A DNA stretch of 64,000 nucleotides, taken from Sphingopyxis sp. HIX. Lineage in GTDB: Bacteria; Pseudomonadota; Alphaproteobacteria; Sphingomonadales; Sphingomonadaceae. The position numbers were made by a program, and so were the translations under genes. The notes beneath the pieces are model-generated. The model was not told the DNA's origin, did not search any database, and was given only the letters and a program-made list of their open reading frames with translations. The stretch spans positions 1 through 64,000 of the forward strand of contig NZ_LNSB01000005.1 of assembly GCF_001468285.1 (NCBI RefSeq). Reading direction: 5' to 3'. Below, in pieces: positions 53,396-61,903 of this stretch. Within the stretch, counting starts at the first letter, position 1. Every line of letters starts with the position of its first letter.

Positions 53396-53953
53396 ATGCC
53401 TGCAGTATCGGCGCTTGCCTTGCCCGGATTTTCGCTGACGATGGCGCTGCCGCGTCAGGACCGGAATCTGGCGGACTGGATGACCGCCTATGGCCCGGGC
53501 CTGCGCCGCTTCTTCCGCCGCCGCGTCGGCGACGCCGATGTCGACGACTTGGTGCAGGACGTGTTCCTGCGGCTGCAGGCGGCCGAAATCAGCGCGCCCA
53601 TCGACAATGTCGAACGCTATCTCTTCACCACCGCGCGCAACGTGCTGATCAGCCGCCACCGCGCGCAGACCGCGCGCGCGGCGATGCTGCACGACGAATT
53701 CGAGGAGGGCCTCGAAATCGCCGACCAGCTGTCGCCCGAGCGCATCGCGATCGGCCAGCAGGAATATCTGCGCGTCGTCGACGCGATCCTCCGCCTGCCG
53801 CCGCGGGCGCGCGAAGCGTTCGAGCTCCATCGCTTCGAGAACCTCACCTATCAGGCGATCGCGCAGCGCATGGGGATTTCGAAGGAATCGGTGAAGGAGC
53901 TGATGCACCGCGCGCTCGTCCGGCTCGCCGAAACGATGGAGGCCGACGCATGA
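53396..53953 (+). CDS. ECF-type RNA polymerase sigma factor (FecI-like)
   Basis: This 185-residue extracytoplasmic-function sigma factor has region 2 (about residues 25-95; VDDLVQDVFLRLQA, NVERYLFTTARNVLI) and region 4 (about 125-180; LPPRAREAFELHRFENLTYQAIAQRMG, then KESVKELMHRAL). It should direct RNA polymerase to its own regulon, probably including the divergent STN receptor. The ATG at 53396 has GGGGAG nine bases upstream; a later ATG at 53441 is possible. It overlaps fecR by the ATGA arrangement. Confidence 0.9.
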   Translation: MPAVSALALPGFSLTMALPRQDRNLADWMTAYGPGLRRFFRRRVGDADVDDLVQDVFLRLQAAEISAPIDNVERYLFTTARNVLISRHRAQTARAAMLHDEFEEGLEIADQLSPERIAIGQQEYLRVVDAILRLPPRAREAFELHRFENLTYQAIAQRMGISKESVKELMHRALVRLAETMEADA

Positions 53954-54960
53954 GCGGCGGCCAGACCTCGACGCGCGCCGCGATCCGCTCCGACGCCGCG
54001 GGGTGGTTCAACCTGCGCCTATCGGGCGACATGACGGTCGACGACGAGCAGCGGTTCCAGGACTGGATCGGCCTGTCCGAAAGCCACCGAACGGCCTATG
54101 ATCGCATCGGCCGCGCTTGGGCGATCGCCGGGACCGCGGCCGAAGATCCCGAGCTTCGGGCGGCCACCGATTCCGCGCCGGCCGAAGAGGCGCCGCCACC
54201 GCGGCGCGAGCGCTGGCGCTTCCTGGCGATGGCCGCCTCGCTCGTTCTGGTGGTCTCGCTGAGCTGGACGCTGCTGCCGAAGGACTTGTTCGGCCCGGTC
54301 GCCCTCGACACCCAAGAACAGGTCTTCAAGACCGGCACCGGTCAGCGGACGATGATCACGCTTCCCGACAAGTCGGTCGTGACGCTCGACGCCGAAACGA
54401 TGATCAAGATCGATCTGAGCGGCACCGAACGCCGCGTCCAGCTGGTCGACGGCCGGGCCTTCTTCCGCGTTGCGAAGGATCCGGGCCGCCCCTTCGTCGT
54501 CGTCGCGGGCGGCAAGAGCGTCCGCGCGCTCGGCACCGCGTTCGAGGTGAGTTTCGACCATGGCAACATGGTCGTCACCCTCGCCGAAGGAAAGGTCCGC
54601 GTCGCCGAGGCGGTGCCGGGGCGCGGCTCGGGCAACAGCACTGACATGGTGCCCGGCGGCCAGTTGTCGATCGGCGCCGATCACAACTGGACCTTGAGCC
54701 GCGTCGACGTCGAAAAGGAAACCAGCTGGACAGACGGGCGGCTGATCTTCATGGGCGATCCGCTCGCCGATGCCGTCGCCGAAATGAACCGCTATTCGGA
54801 GCGCAAGCTGGTCTTCAAGGACGGCGCGATCCCCGACAAGGAGGTGGTCGGCGTGTTCAAATCGGGCGACGTCGACGGGTTCGTGAAGGCGATCGAACTC
54901 AACGGCATCGCGCACCGCGTCGAAACCTCGGGCGACGAAATCCTGCTATCGGGCAACTAA
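53950..54960 (+). CDS. FecR-like anti-sigma factor
   Basis: This 336-residue inner-membrane anti-sigma factor has an N-terminal cytoplasmic DUF4880-type segment (AAGWFNLRLSGDM, RFQDWIGLSESHRTAYDRIG), one membrane span (about 90-108), a periplasmic FecR domain (about 125-215; LPDKSVVTLDAETMIKID, VRALGTAFEVSF) and a C-terminal STN-like part (SGDVDGFVKAIELNG). It should hold the sigma factor inactive until the loaded receptor signals through its STN domain. Its start overlaps the sigma stop. Confidence 0.9.
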   Translation: MSGGQTSTRAAIRSDAAGWFNLRLSGDMTVDDEQRFQDWIGLSESHRTAYDRIGRAWAIAGTAAEDPELRAATDSAPAEEAPPPRRERWRFLAMAASLVLVVSLSWTLLPKDLFGPVALDTQEQVFKTGTGQRTMITLPDKSVVTLDAETMIKIDLSGTERRVQLVDGRAFFRVAKDPGRPFVVVAGGKSVRALGTAFEVSFDHGNMVVTLAEGKVRVAEAVPGRGSGNSTDMVPGGQLSIGADHNWTLSRVDVEKETSWTDGRLIFMGDPLADAVAEMNRYSERKLVFKDGAIPDKEVVGVFKSGDVDGFVKAIELNGIAHRVETSGDEILLSGN

Positions 54961-54963
54961 GCG

Positions 54964-55602
54964 TCAGGCCGCGGCGGGCGGCAAGGCCGGAGGGATGCCG
55001 CTGGGGATCAGGAACAGGGGCAGGATACGCGCGATCAGGTCGCGCATCGCATCGTCCTTCTGGTCGAGCATGCCGCGCACGCTGGGGCCGATGACGGCGT
55101 CGCCGAAGGCGGTGACCGCCATCAGCAGCACCGCGGTGCGCACGCGCTCGGGCGCCGCCTCGTCCTTCGACTGACCAACGATCGCATCGACCAGCGCGCG
55201 CACCGCGTCGCGCACCGGCTCGAGCTGGCCGAGGTCGCCCGACAGGATGATCCACGCCGCCAGCGGCCCCGCGCCGCCCTTGTCGAAGGCGTCGAACACG
55301 CGGTCGGCGACGGTGCGCGGCGCTGCGGCGTCGGTCTTGAGCAGGGTCACGACATCGTCGAGCGCGGCGTTGAGGTCGTTGATCATCGACCCCATCAGCG
55401 CCGACTGCAGCGCCGCCGCCGAGCCGAAATGGTGGAGGACATTCGCGTGCGACATGCCGATCTCGTCGCCGATATTCGCCAGCGTCACCGCCGAAGGGCC
55501 GCCTGCGAGGAGCAGCCGCCGTGCCGCAACGAGCCCCTCCTCGCGGACCTCGGCACCCAGCCGTTTGCGGCGCTTCTGGTGCGGGCGCGCCTGTTTATAC
55601 AT
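54964..55602 (-). CDS. TetR-family regulator
   Basis: This is a 212-residue regulator with an N-terminal helix-turn-helix (about residues 20-62; VTLANIGDEIGMSHANVLHHF) and a helical ligand domain. It begins with a very basic segment (MYKQARPHQKRRKRLG). The ATG at 55602 follows GGGGACGAG; the longer open frame upstream is not used. It faces the divergent hydrolase gene across a 246-base gap and may regulate it. Its ligand is unknown. The 3' end lies three bases from the fecR stop in convergent orientation. Confidence 0.87.
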   Translation of the reverse strand: MYKQARPHQKRRKRLGAEVREEGLVAARRLLLAGGPSAVTLANIGDEIGMSHANVLHHFGSAAALQSALMGSMINDLNAALDDVVTLLKTDAAAPRTVADRVFDAFDKGGAGPLAAWIILSGDLGQLEPVRDAVRALVDAIVGQSKDEAAPERVRTAVLLMAVTAFGDAVIGPSVRGMLDQKDDAMRDLIARILPLFLIPSGIPPALPPAAA

Positions 55603-55848
55603 GAGTCTCGTCCCCTGCAGCCTGCCTGGCGGCGCGCGTCCCGAAGGCGGCCTTAGCGCAAAGCAGGCGCCTGCCACAATCCACCCGCCTAGCCGTGCCC
55701 CGGCGGACTGGTGTGAAACCGCCTGCAAACCCAGCGAAAGCAAGCCCCGACATCGCTTTTGGAGCCGCCGCAACCCGCGCTTGCGTCCCGCTCCCATTTC
55801 CTATATAAACATTGATGTCAAAGTAAGTTGATTCGCAGGAGATGCTCC

Positions 55849-56706
55849 ATGCCGTCGGCCGTTCCCACCCCGTCCGATCTCCATATCGAAAAGCGCGACC
55901 TCAAATTCGGGCGCGATACGCCGCCACCGCGCTGGTGGCACAGCGGCGATCCCGGCCGCACCGCCTTCTTCAACGCCCTCTCCTCGACCTTCCCGGTCGG
56001 CGAGAAGTTCTTCATGACCTCTGTGCGCCACTATCGCGACGATACACCGCAGCCGCTGCGCGCCCAGATCGACGATTTCCTCTACCAGGAATCGATGCAT
56101 TCGCGCGAACATGTCGTGTTCAACCGCCAGGCCGAGGACGCCGGTTTCGACATCGCCTCGGCAGAGGATCGCGCGCGCCGGACGATCGCCTGGGTCAAGC
56201 GCCGCTCGCCGATCCAACAGCTCGCCGCGACCTGCGCACTCGAGCATTTCACCGCGACGCTCGCGCACGACGCGCTCGCCAATCCCGAACATCTCGGCGG
56301 CGCCGCCGACGAAGCGCGACAGCTCTGGCGCTGGCACGCGATCGAGGAGATCGAGCACAAGGCGGTGGCGTTCGACACCTATCTCCACGCCGCGCGGCGC
56401 ATGACGCGGTTCCGCCGCTGGCTCAAGCGCTGCGCGGTGATGTGCGTGACGACGATGCGCTTCCACTATGTCATCTTCCGCAACACCGCCGACCTGCTCC
56501 GCCAGGACGACCGCAACGATTTCGCGACCTGGCGGGTGCTGCTCGGTTGGCTCTATGGCCGCCACGGGCTGATGCGCGCGCTGCTGAAGGGCGTCTTCAC
56601 CTATATGAAGCCCGGTTTCCACCCGTGGCACGTCGACGACCGACCGCTGCTCGCCGAGGCGCTGGCGCTGCTCGAAGCCGCGAAGCCGAAAGGGCTCGCA
56701 GCATGA
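55849..56706 (+). CDS. predicted metal-dependent hydrolase (PF10118 type)
   Basis: This is a 285-residue soluble protein with a His/Glu-rich helical core. QESMHSREHVVFNRQ (about 78-92), ALEHFTATLAH (131-141) and RWHAIEEIEHKAVAFD (161-176) give a repeated E/H pattern like that of ferritin-like di-metal sites. That pattern fits the uncharacterised metal-dependent hydrolase family PF10118 found in proteobacteria, often beside TetR regulators. GGAGATG before the ATG supports the start. The substrate is unknown. It is coupled to the DUF2147 gene (ATGA). Confidence 0.78.
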   Translation: MPSAVPTPSDLHIEKRDLKFGRDTPPPRWWHSGDPGRTAFFNALSSTFPVGEKFFMTSVRHYRDDTPQPLRAQIDDFLYQESMHSREHVVFNRQAEDAGFDIASAEDRARRTIAWVKRRSPIQQLAATCALEHFTATLAHDALANPEHLGGAADEARQLWRWHAIEEIEHKAVAFDTYLHAARRMTRFRRWLKRCAVMCVTTMRFHYVIFRNTADLLRQDDRNDFATWRVLLGWLYGRHGLMRALLKGVFTYMKPGFHPWHVDDRPLLAEALALLEAAKPKGLAA

Positions 56707-57137
56707 AGCGGATCCTTGTCTCGCTCGCCGCTGTTGCTCTCGCCGTTCCTGCTGGCGCATCGGCCACCGACATCATGGGAGTCTGGGCGACCGGCAGCGA
56801 AGGCGGACGCGTCGAAATCTATCGCTGCGGCAAGGCGCTGTGCGGCAAGATCGTCGATGCCAAGCGGCTGCGCGCCAACCCCGATCTGCGCGATGTGCGC
56901 AATTCGGATCCGAAGCTCCGCCAGCGCAAGCTCAAGGGCCTGGTCGTGCTTCAGGGTTTCTCGGGCGGCCCGCGCGAATGGAAGGGCGGTCCCGTCTACG
57001 ACCCCGAATCGGGCGACGGCGCGGGGCGCGGCCAACTCAAGCTGCTCGCCAACGGCACGCTCGAGCTAAAAGGCTGCGTCGCGGTCTTCTGCCGGACCAA
57101 GATCTGGACGCGGCCCGCCAGCCGCTCGGTCGACTAG
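56703..57137 (+). CDS. exported DUF2147-domain protein
   Basis: This 144-residue protein has a signal peptide (residues 1-21, ending GASA) and a DUF2147 domain: MGVWATGSEGGRVEIYRCGK, LCGKIVDA, the Y/D-rich VYDPESGD and LELKGC with a late FCRTKIW. The family is small, periplasmic and lipocalin-like, and its function is not established. Its last 72 bases lie antisense to the 3' end of the GT39 gene. Confidence 0.85.
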   Translation: MKRILVSLAAVALAVPAGASATDIMGVWATGSEGGRVEIYRCGKALCGKIVDAKRLRANPDLRDVRNSDPKLRQRKLKGLVVLQGFSGGPREWKGGPVYDPESGDGAGRGQLKLLANGTLELKGCVAVFCRTKIWTRPASRSVD

Positions 57138-58748
57138 TTCGAAGACCTGCACCGTCGGTCCGCTGCTCTCGCCCGGTACCGCGCGCGCCGTGAAGCGCAG
57201 CCGGGCGCCGGCGAGCAAATGGTCGTAGCGCGCGAGTTCCGCGCGATAACCGATGCGGTCGGCGCGATAGCGCAGATGGTTCGTGACGATCGCAAAATCG
57301 GCGCGGCAGCTTTCGATCCGCGCCATCGCGACATGCCCGACATCGACGACCGCCCCGCCGCCGCGCGTGCGGTCGACCTTCGAATTGCTCACCCGCCCGG
57401 CAAGAAGGTCGCGCACCTCGACGCAGCCGGCCGACCCCATCGGAAAGCGCAAAGCAAAGGGGTCGCCGAGCAGGTCGAACGCGGCATGCTCGATCAAGAT
57501 GCTGCTGCCGGGCGGAGCGTTGGCCCGCAGCCAGGCCGAAGCCATCTGGCGCGTGTCGTGCCGGCGCTCGGTCGCTTCGCTGCGCGCGGTGCCGATCATC
57601 GGCAGCAACAGGAGCGCCAGCGCAAGCGGCAAAGCCGCGCTCCGCATCCGGTGAGCGGGGAGCAAATCCGCCAGCCCGCACAGCGCGCGCGCCACGGCGA
57701 TGGCGACAAAGGGCAATAGCGGCACGATCCAGCGCTCCCAGCGCAGCGACTGCGCGCTGATCATCGCGAGGAACAACAGGCCGAAGGGCAGCATCACGAT
57801 CGTCCACCGCCGCCTGCTGCCCGCGCCCCAGGCCATCCCGAGCGCCGCCAGCGCCAGCCCGGCAAAGCCCAACGACGACAGCAGCGCCCCCCCGACATAC
57901 CAGCCAAGATTGCCGAAAAACCCCTCCCCGGTCGCGCCGGGATGCAGCGGCCGCGCCTCGCCCGACAGATTCTGCACCACCGTCGCGTGGTCGAGCAGCA
58001 GATAGGGCGACACGACGACCAGCGTGAGCGCCGCCGAAACCATCAGCAACAAGGGCCCGAGCCAGTCACGCTCGCCCCCGGCGCGGCGTCCGGCCCAGGC
58101 GCAGAGCGCGGTTACGCCGACCGCGGCCGCGGGCCATTTGGTCGCGCAAGCCAGCCCCGCGCATAGCCCCGCGACCAGATAGTCGCGCCGCCGCCCGTGT
58201 TCGGCGATCGTCAGCGCCGCCAGCGCGGCGAGCAGGATGAAGACGCTCGCCTGCACGTCGGTGCGGATGATCTGCGAATATTCGATATGCACCGGATTGA
58301 CCGCCAGCACAGCCGCCGCGACCAGCCCGACTCGCGTTCCGCCCAGCCTTTTGCCGAGCCGCCAGGTCAGCCAGACGCACAGCAATCCGCAGGCGACGAT
58401 CATCAGGCGCGCGGGCAGGAACAATATGCCCGGGTCGGCATAGACCGCCGCCGCCAGCGCATCGGCGTCGGCGTAGCGCCCCGTCGCGATACCGATCCCG
58501 GCGACACTCGCGATGACCAGCACGAGCGAATAGAGCGTCGTCGTCCCCGGATGCCCGAACCAGCCGGGGTTCAGGCTCTGCTTGTCGAGCATCTCGAGCG
58601 CGGTCGTGACGAACAGTGCTTCGTCGGGATCGTTGAGCGCGGGCAGCCCGAAACCCACGCCGTCGAGGCGCAACACAAGCGCGGTGAGCAGGATCGCGAG
58701 CAGCGCCGCGCGTTCGAGCCAGCGCTGCCGGGAAGCGGGGGCCGCCAT
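57066..58748 (-). CDS. membrane glycosyltransferase, GT39/ArnT-like
   Basis: This 560-residue inner-membrane protein has about 10-12 spans and the PMT/ArnT layout. An early acidic loop NDPDEALFVTTALEMLD (about 39-55) carries the catalytic-type Asp-Glu, and NPVHIEYSQIIRTDVQ follows. The C-terminal soluble part holds GSSILIEHAAFDLLG. It should move a sugar from a polyprenyl-phosphate donor to an acceptor on the periplasmic side. The ATG at 58748 lies at the stop of the upstream methyltransferase (TGAGATG). It is the last gene of the surface-glycan operon, and its end overlaps the DUF2147 gene antisense by 72 bases. Confidence 0.8.
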   Translation of the reverse strand: MAAPASRQRWLERAALLAILLTALVLRLDGVGFGLPALNDPDEALFVTTALEMLDKQSLNPGWFGHPGTTTLYSLVLVIASVAGIGIATGRYADADALAAAVYADPGILFLPARLMIVACGLLCVWLTWRLGKRLGGTRVGLVAAAVLAVNPVHIEYSQIIRTDVQASVFILLAALAALTIAEHGRRRDYLVAGLCAGLACATKWPAAAVGVTALCAWAGRRAGGERDWLGPLLLMVSAALTLVVVSPYLLLDHATVVQNLSGEARPLHPGATGEGFFGNLGWYVGGALLSSLGFAGLALAALGMAWGAGSRRRWTIVMLPFGLLFLAMISAQSLRWERWIVPLLPFVAIAVARALCGLADLLPAHRMRSAALPLALALLLLPMIGTARSEATERRHDTRQMASAWLRANAPPGSSILIEHAAFDLLGDPFALRFPMGSAGCVEVRDLLAGRVSNSKVDRTRGGGAVVDVGHVAMARIESCRADFAIVTNHLRYRADRIGYRAELARYDHLLAGARLRFTARAVPGESSGPTVQVFELVDRAAGGPRPDLGPAEDRDAAF

Positions 58749-58749
58749 C

Positions 58750-59664
58750 TCAGTCGGCGCTGGCGAGCGTGAGCATATTGCCGAGCCGCAGCCCGACCGG
58801 CCAGCGCGGCAGCGGCAGCCGCACCTCGCGCAGCCCCGCCGCCTGCAACGCCTGCCGCCCGAGAAAGTCGACCGGAAAGACGTTGCGGCTGCGCTTGACG
58901 CGAACGCTGCCATAGCCCGCCTGCCGCAACTGTCGCCCGATCGTGCGCGGGTTATAGAGTTGCGGATGCTGGAGGCAGAAGACCGGCCAGCGGCGCCCGA
59001 GCAGGCGGCGCATTGCCGAGCGCTCGTTGTGCGTCACGATCATCAGCACCCCGCCCTGCCGCAGCTTCGCCCGCACCGCGCGCAGCATCGGCGCTGGGTC
59101 GAGCAGGTGGTCGAGCACATGCACCATCGCGGCGAGGCTCACCGAAGCATCGGGTACCGCCGACAGGTCGGTCATATCGGGCTGGATCGTCGTCGGCATC
59201 GCGCCCACCGCGCGGCGCAGTTCGGCATGTACGGAGCGATTGGGCTCGAACAGCCAGAAATGGCGGAAGCGCCCGCGCCGCGCGGCTTCGCGCGTCAGAT
59301 GACCGACGTCCGGGCCGATCTCCAGATAGGCGCCGCCCGCGACCACCGACGGCGCAATATCGTCATAATAGCCGCGCTGGGTCGCGACGATCGCGCTTTC
59401 GGGGACCACCGCCATGTTCGGCAGCATCGCCGAATAGAGCTGGGTCAGCTGGCGCTGGTCGAAGAAGTGGCGGTTGTAGAGCTGCTCGCAATCCGCGCAG
59501 CGATGATAGGTGAAGAAGCGGCGCTCCTGGTCGATGCCGTACCAATAGGGATGCAGCTCGCGGAACGAGCAGGCCTCGGCGCGCGGCGCGCTCGCGACCT
59601 CCTCGCGCGCGTCGTGCGATCCGCAGAGCGGGCAGGCGCGGTCGCGAATGGCCGGCGCGCTCAT
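58750..59664 (-). CDS. class I SAM methyltransferase with N-terminal zinc motif
   Basis: This is a 304-residue protein. An N-terminal Cys pair (CPLCGS, residues 11-16) and a second pair (HRCADCEQLY, about 54-63) form a zinc-ribbon-like module, as in C-methyltransferases of deoxysugar pathways. The SAM-binding motif I is AYLEIGPDVGHLTREA, and VHVLDHLLDPAPMLRAV follows. The enzyme probably methylates a glycan or a nucleotide sugar in the operon. It starts within the end of the gtrA-like gene (ATGA). Confidence 0.82.
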   Translation of the reverse strand: MSAPAIRDRACPLCGSHDAREEVASAPRAEACSFRELHPYWYGIDQERRFFTYHRCADCEQLYNRHFFDQRQLTQLYSAMLPNMAVVPESAIVATQRGYYDDIAPSVVAGGAYLEIGPDVGHLTREAARRGRFRHFWLFEPNRSVHAELRRAVGAMPTTIQPDMTDLSAVPDASVSLAAMVHVLDHLLDPAPMLRAVRAKLRQGGVLMIVTHNERSAMRRLLGRRWPVFCLQHPQLYNPRTIGRQLRQAGYGSVRVKRSRNVFPVDFLGRQALQAAGLREVRLPLPRWPVGLRLGNMLTLASAD

Positions 59665-60083
59665 CGCACGCCATGGTCGCGAAAGGTGACGCGGCTGTGC
59701 CAGAACCAGCTGCCCACGATCAGCACCAATGTGAAGCCGATCTGCGCGATCGCCGGCGGCACCCCGCCCAGCTCGACGAGCAGAGGCAGCGCCGCCCAGT
59801 TGGCGGCGTAATTCACCGCATAGAAGCTGGAGAAGGTCCCGAATTCGCGCAGCAAATCGCCGCGCGTACGGAACACGCCGAGCTTGTACGTCGCGAAGGC
59901 GAAGCACAGGCAGACGATCTGCGCCACGCCCAGCGCGACGAGATAATGGGTGCGGAACTCGGGCACCGCCCAAAGCAGCAGCGGATAGAAGGCGAGCCCG
60001 AAGGCGGTGTTGAGCGCCCCCGCGGCGAGGAAGCGTAGCGGCTTGCCCAGGCGGAGGAAGCGCACCGTCATGATCTGGCTCAT
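59661..60083 (-). CDS. GtrA-like membrane protein
   Basis: This 140-residue protein has four hydrophobic segments and the GtrA family pattern (RFLAAGALNTAFGLAFYPLL at about 17-36 and a C-terminal SWFWHSRVTFRD). GtrA proteins are small flippase-like partners of glycosyltransferases that handle polyprenyl-linked sugars. The ATG at 60083 overlaps the upstream TPP enzyme stop; a longer open frame upstream is not used. Confidence 0.85.
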   Translation of the reverse strand: MSQIMTVRFLRLGKPLRFLAAGALNTAFGLAFYPLLLWAVPEFRTHYLVALGVAQIVCLCFAFATYKLGVFRTRGDLLREFGTFSSFYAVNYAANWAALPLLVELGGVPPAIAQIGFTLVLIVGSWFWHSRVTFRDHGVR

Positions 60084-61903
60084 GCCTCGTCCATCAGCGC
60101 GATGCGCATGTTCGCCGCGAGTTCTTCGCGCGGCAGGAAGGGCGACAGGTCCTCGAGCGCGGGCGAGGTGATGCGCCCGTCGGGATGCTGTTTGGCGCCG
60201 AGCTTGGGCGCGAAGCCGACATGCTCGTCGGCCATGATCTCGCAAAAGGCCGGGCCGTCCGCGGCGAGCGTCGCCGCAATGGCATCGCCGAGTTCGGCAT
60301 GGCTCGCCGCGCGCGTGTAGGCGAAGCCGAAGGCCGTCGCGATCTTCGCAAAATCGGGGAAGGTGACGTTGCTCTTCGGCCCCCCGCCGACTTCCTGCCC
60401 GTTGAAGAAATTGCGCTGGGTCTGGAAGATCGAGACATAGCCGCTGTTGTTGATCAGGATGACCTTCACGGGGAGATTATAGCCCGCGATCGTCTGCATC
60501 TCCTGCAAATTCATCATGATGCTGCCGTCGCCCGCGATCGCGACGACGCGCTGCCGGCCCTTGGTCGCGGCGCAGACGCCGATCGCTGCGGGCAGGTCGT
60601 AGCCCATCGTCGCGCAGCCCGAATTCGTCCACAGCCGCTGGCCGTGCTTGAGCTGCGCCGCCTGGAACCCGACGACGCACGCGCTGCCATTGCCGGTCAC
60701 GACGATATCGTCGGCGCCGAGCTGCGCGAACAATTCGTCCATCGCGACATAGGGATGCACGAGCACGTCATGACCCCGATATTCGGGGAGCACCGCCGGG
60801 AAGGCCGCGACGCGCCCGCGCGCCCAGCCGAGCCACTCGCGCTGCGTGTCGCTCGGCCCGGCGTAGGGCTGCGCGAGCAAGGCCGGGATCAGCTCGGCAA
60901 GGTCCGCGGTCACCGGCATGTCGGGGACGACGGTCGGTTTGGCCAGTTCGACGGGGTCGATGTCGACCCAGATCTTGTATGCTTCGCGCGCGAAGCTTTT
61001 CCAGTTGTAGCTGACCTGCCGGATGTTGAGCCGGCTGCCGAGCACGAGCAGCAGGTCGGCGCTCTGCGTCACCATATTGCCGCCGCGGTCGCCGACGGTG
61101 CCAGGCTTGCCGCAGTTCAGCGGGTGCTCGGTCCACAGCGCGTCATGCGCGTTCCAGCCGGTCACCACGGGCACACCCAGCCGCTCGATCAGCGTCAGGA
61201 ATTCGGCATGCGCGCCGCTCAGCCGCACCCCGCTTCCCGCGAACACCACCGGGCGCTCGGCCTCGGCGATGCGCGCCAATATCGCCGCCGCGACCGCGTC
61301 CAGATCGTCGCGCTTCCAGGGCTCGTCGAGTTCGGCGGGATCGAACCCCGGCAGCAGATCCTCGGGGTCGATCTTCGCCGCCTGCACGTCGAGCGGGATG
61401 TCGAGCCACACCGGCCCCGGCCGCCCGCTGGTCGCCAGATGCAGCGCCTTTTCCAGATGATAGCGGATCGACCGCGGATCGGTGACCATATGGACATATT
61501 TGGTGATCGGCCGCACCAGTTCTTCGATATCGAGTTCCTGGTCGCCATATTGGCGCAGCGGCAGGCCGGTGTGACGCACCGTCGTCTCGGTCTTCACCTG
61601 CCCCGAAATCACCAGCATGCCGATCGAGTCGACATAGGCGCCATAGACACCGGTGATCGCGTTGGTACCGCCGGGCCCCGAGGTGACGTTGACGACCGCG
61701 AGCCGGTTGGTGAGCCGGTAATAGGCCTCGGCCGCCATCGACAGCGCCTGTTCGTGATGCGTGAAGGTCGTCGTCAGCGCGGGATGCGTGCCCAGCGAAT
61801 GGTTGAGGTGCATCGCGCCCCCGCCGGTCAGCATGAAGACGTCGGCGATGCCCTTATCGGCAAGGAACTGGGCGACCCAGTCGGAGAGCTTGATCTGGCT
61901 CAT
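60080..61903 (-). CDS. TPP-dependent enzyme, acetolactate-synthase-like, in a sugar operon
   Basis: This 607-residue thiamine-diphosphate enzyme has three domains: N-terminal Pyr domain with the catalytic Glu51 (HHEQALSMAAEAYYR), a central domain, and a C-terminal PP domain with GDGSIMMNLQEMQTIAGYN as the TPP/Mg motif. Because it is coupled on both sides to glycan genes, a role in branched-chain sugar formation (YerE-type transfer of a two-carbon unit to a keto-deoxysugar) fits better than valine synthesis. A plain acetolactate synthase cannot be excluded. The ATG at 61903 overlaps the epimerase stop; the longer frame starting at 62470 overlaps that gene and is rejected. Confidence 0.85.
   Translation of the reverse strand: MSQIKLSDWVAQFLADKGIADVFMLTGGGAMHLNHSLGTHPALTTTFTHHEQALSMAAEAYYRLTNRLAVVNVTSGPGGTNAITGVYGAYVDSIGMLVISGQVKTETTVRHTGLPLRQYGDQELDIEELVRPITKYVHMVTDPRSIRYHLEKALHLATSGRPGPVWLDIPLDVQAAKIDPEDLLPGFDPAELDEPWKRDDLDAVAAAILARIAEAERPVVFAGSGVRLSGAHAEFLTLIERLGVPVVTGWNAHDALWTEHPLNCGKPGTVGDRGGNMVTQSADLLLVLGSRLNIRQVSYNWKSFAREAYKIWVDIDPVELAKPTVVPDMPVTADLAELIPALLAQPYAGPSDTQREWLGWARGRVAAFPAVLPEYRGHDVLVHPYVAMDELFAQLGADDIVVTGNGSACVVGFQAAQLKHGQRLWTNSGCATMGYDLPAAIGVCAATKGRQRVVAIAGDGSIMMNLQEMQTIAGYNLPVKVILINNSGYVSIFQTQRNFFNGQEVGGGPKSNVTFPDFAKIATAFGFAYTRAASHAELGDAIAATLAADGPAFCEIMADEHVGFAPKLGAKQHPDGRITSPALEDLSPFLPREELAANMRIALMDEA

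Noticed and set aside
61647..61659. ACCGGT-centred sequence inside the TPP enzyme gene
   Set aside because: It lies deep in coding sequence far from any promoter; similar chance hexamers occur in other coding regions (for example near 33255 and 54333).
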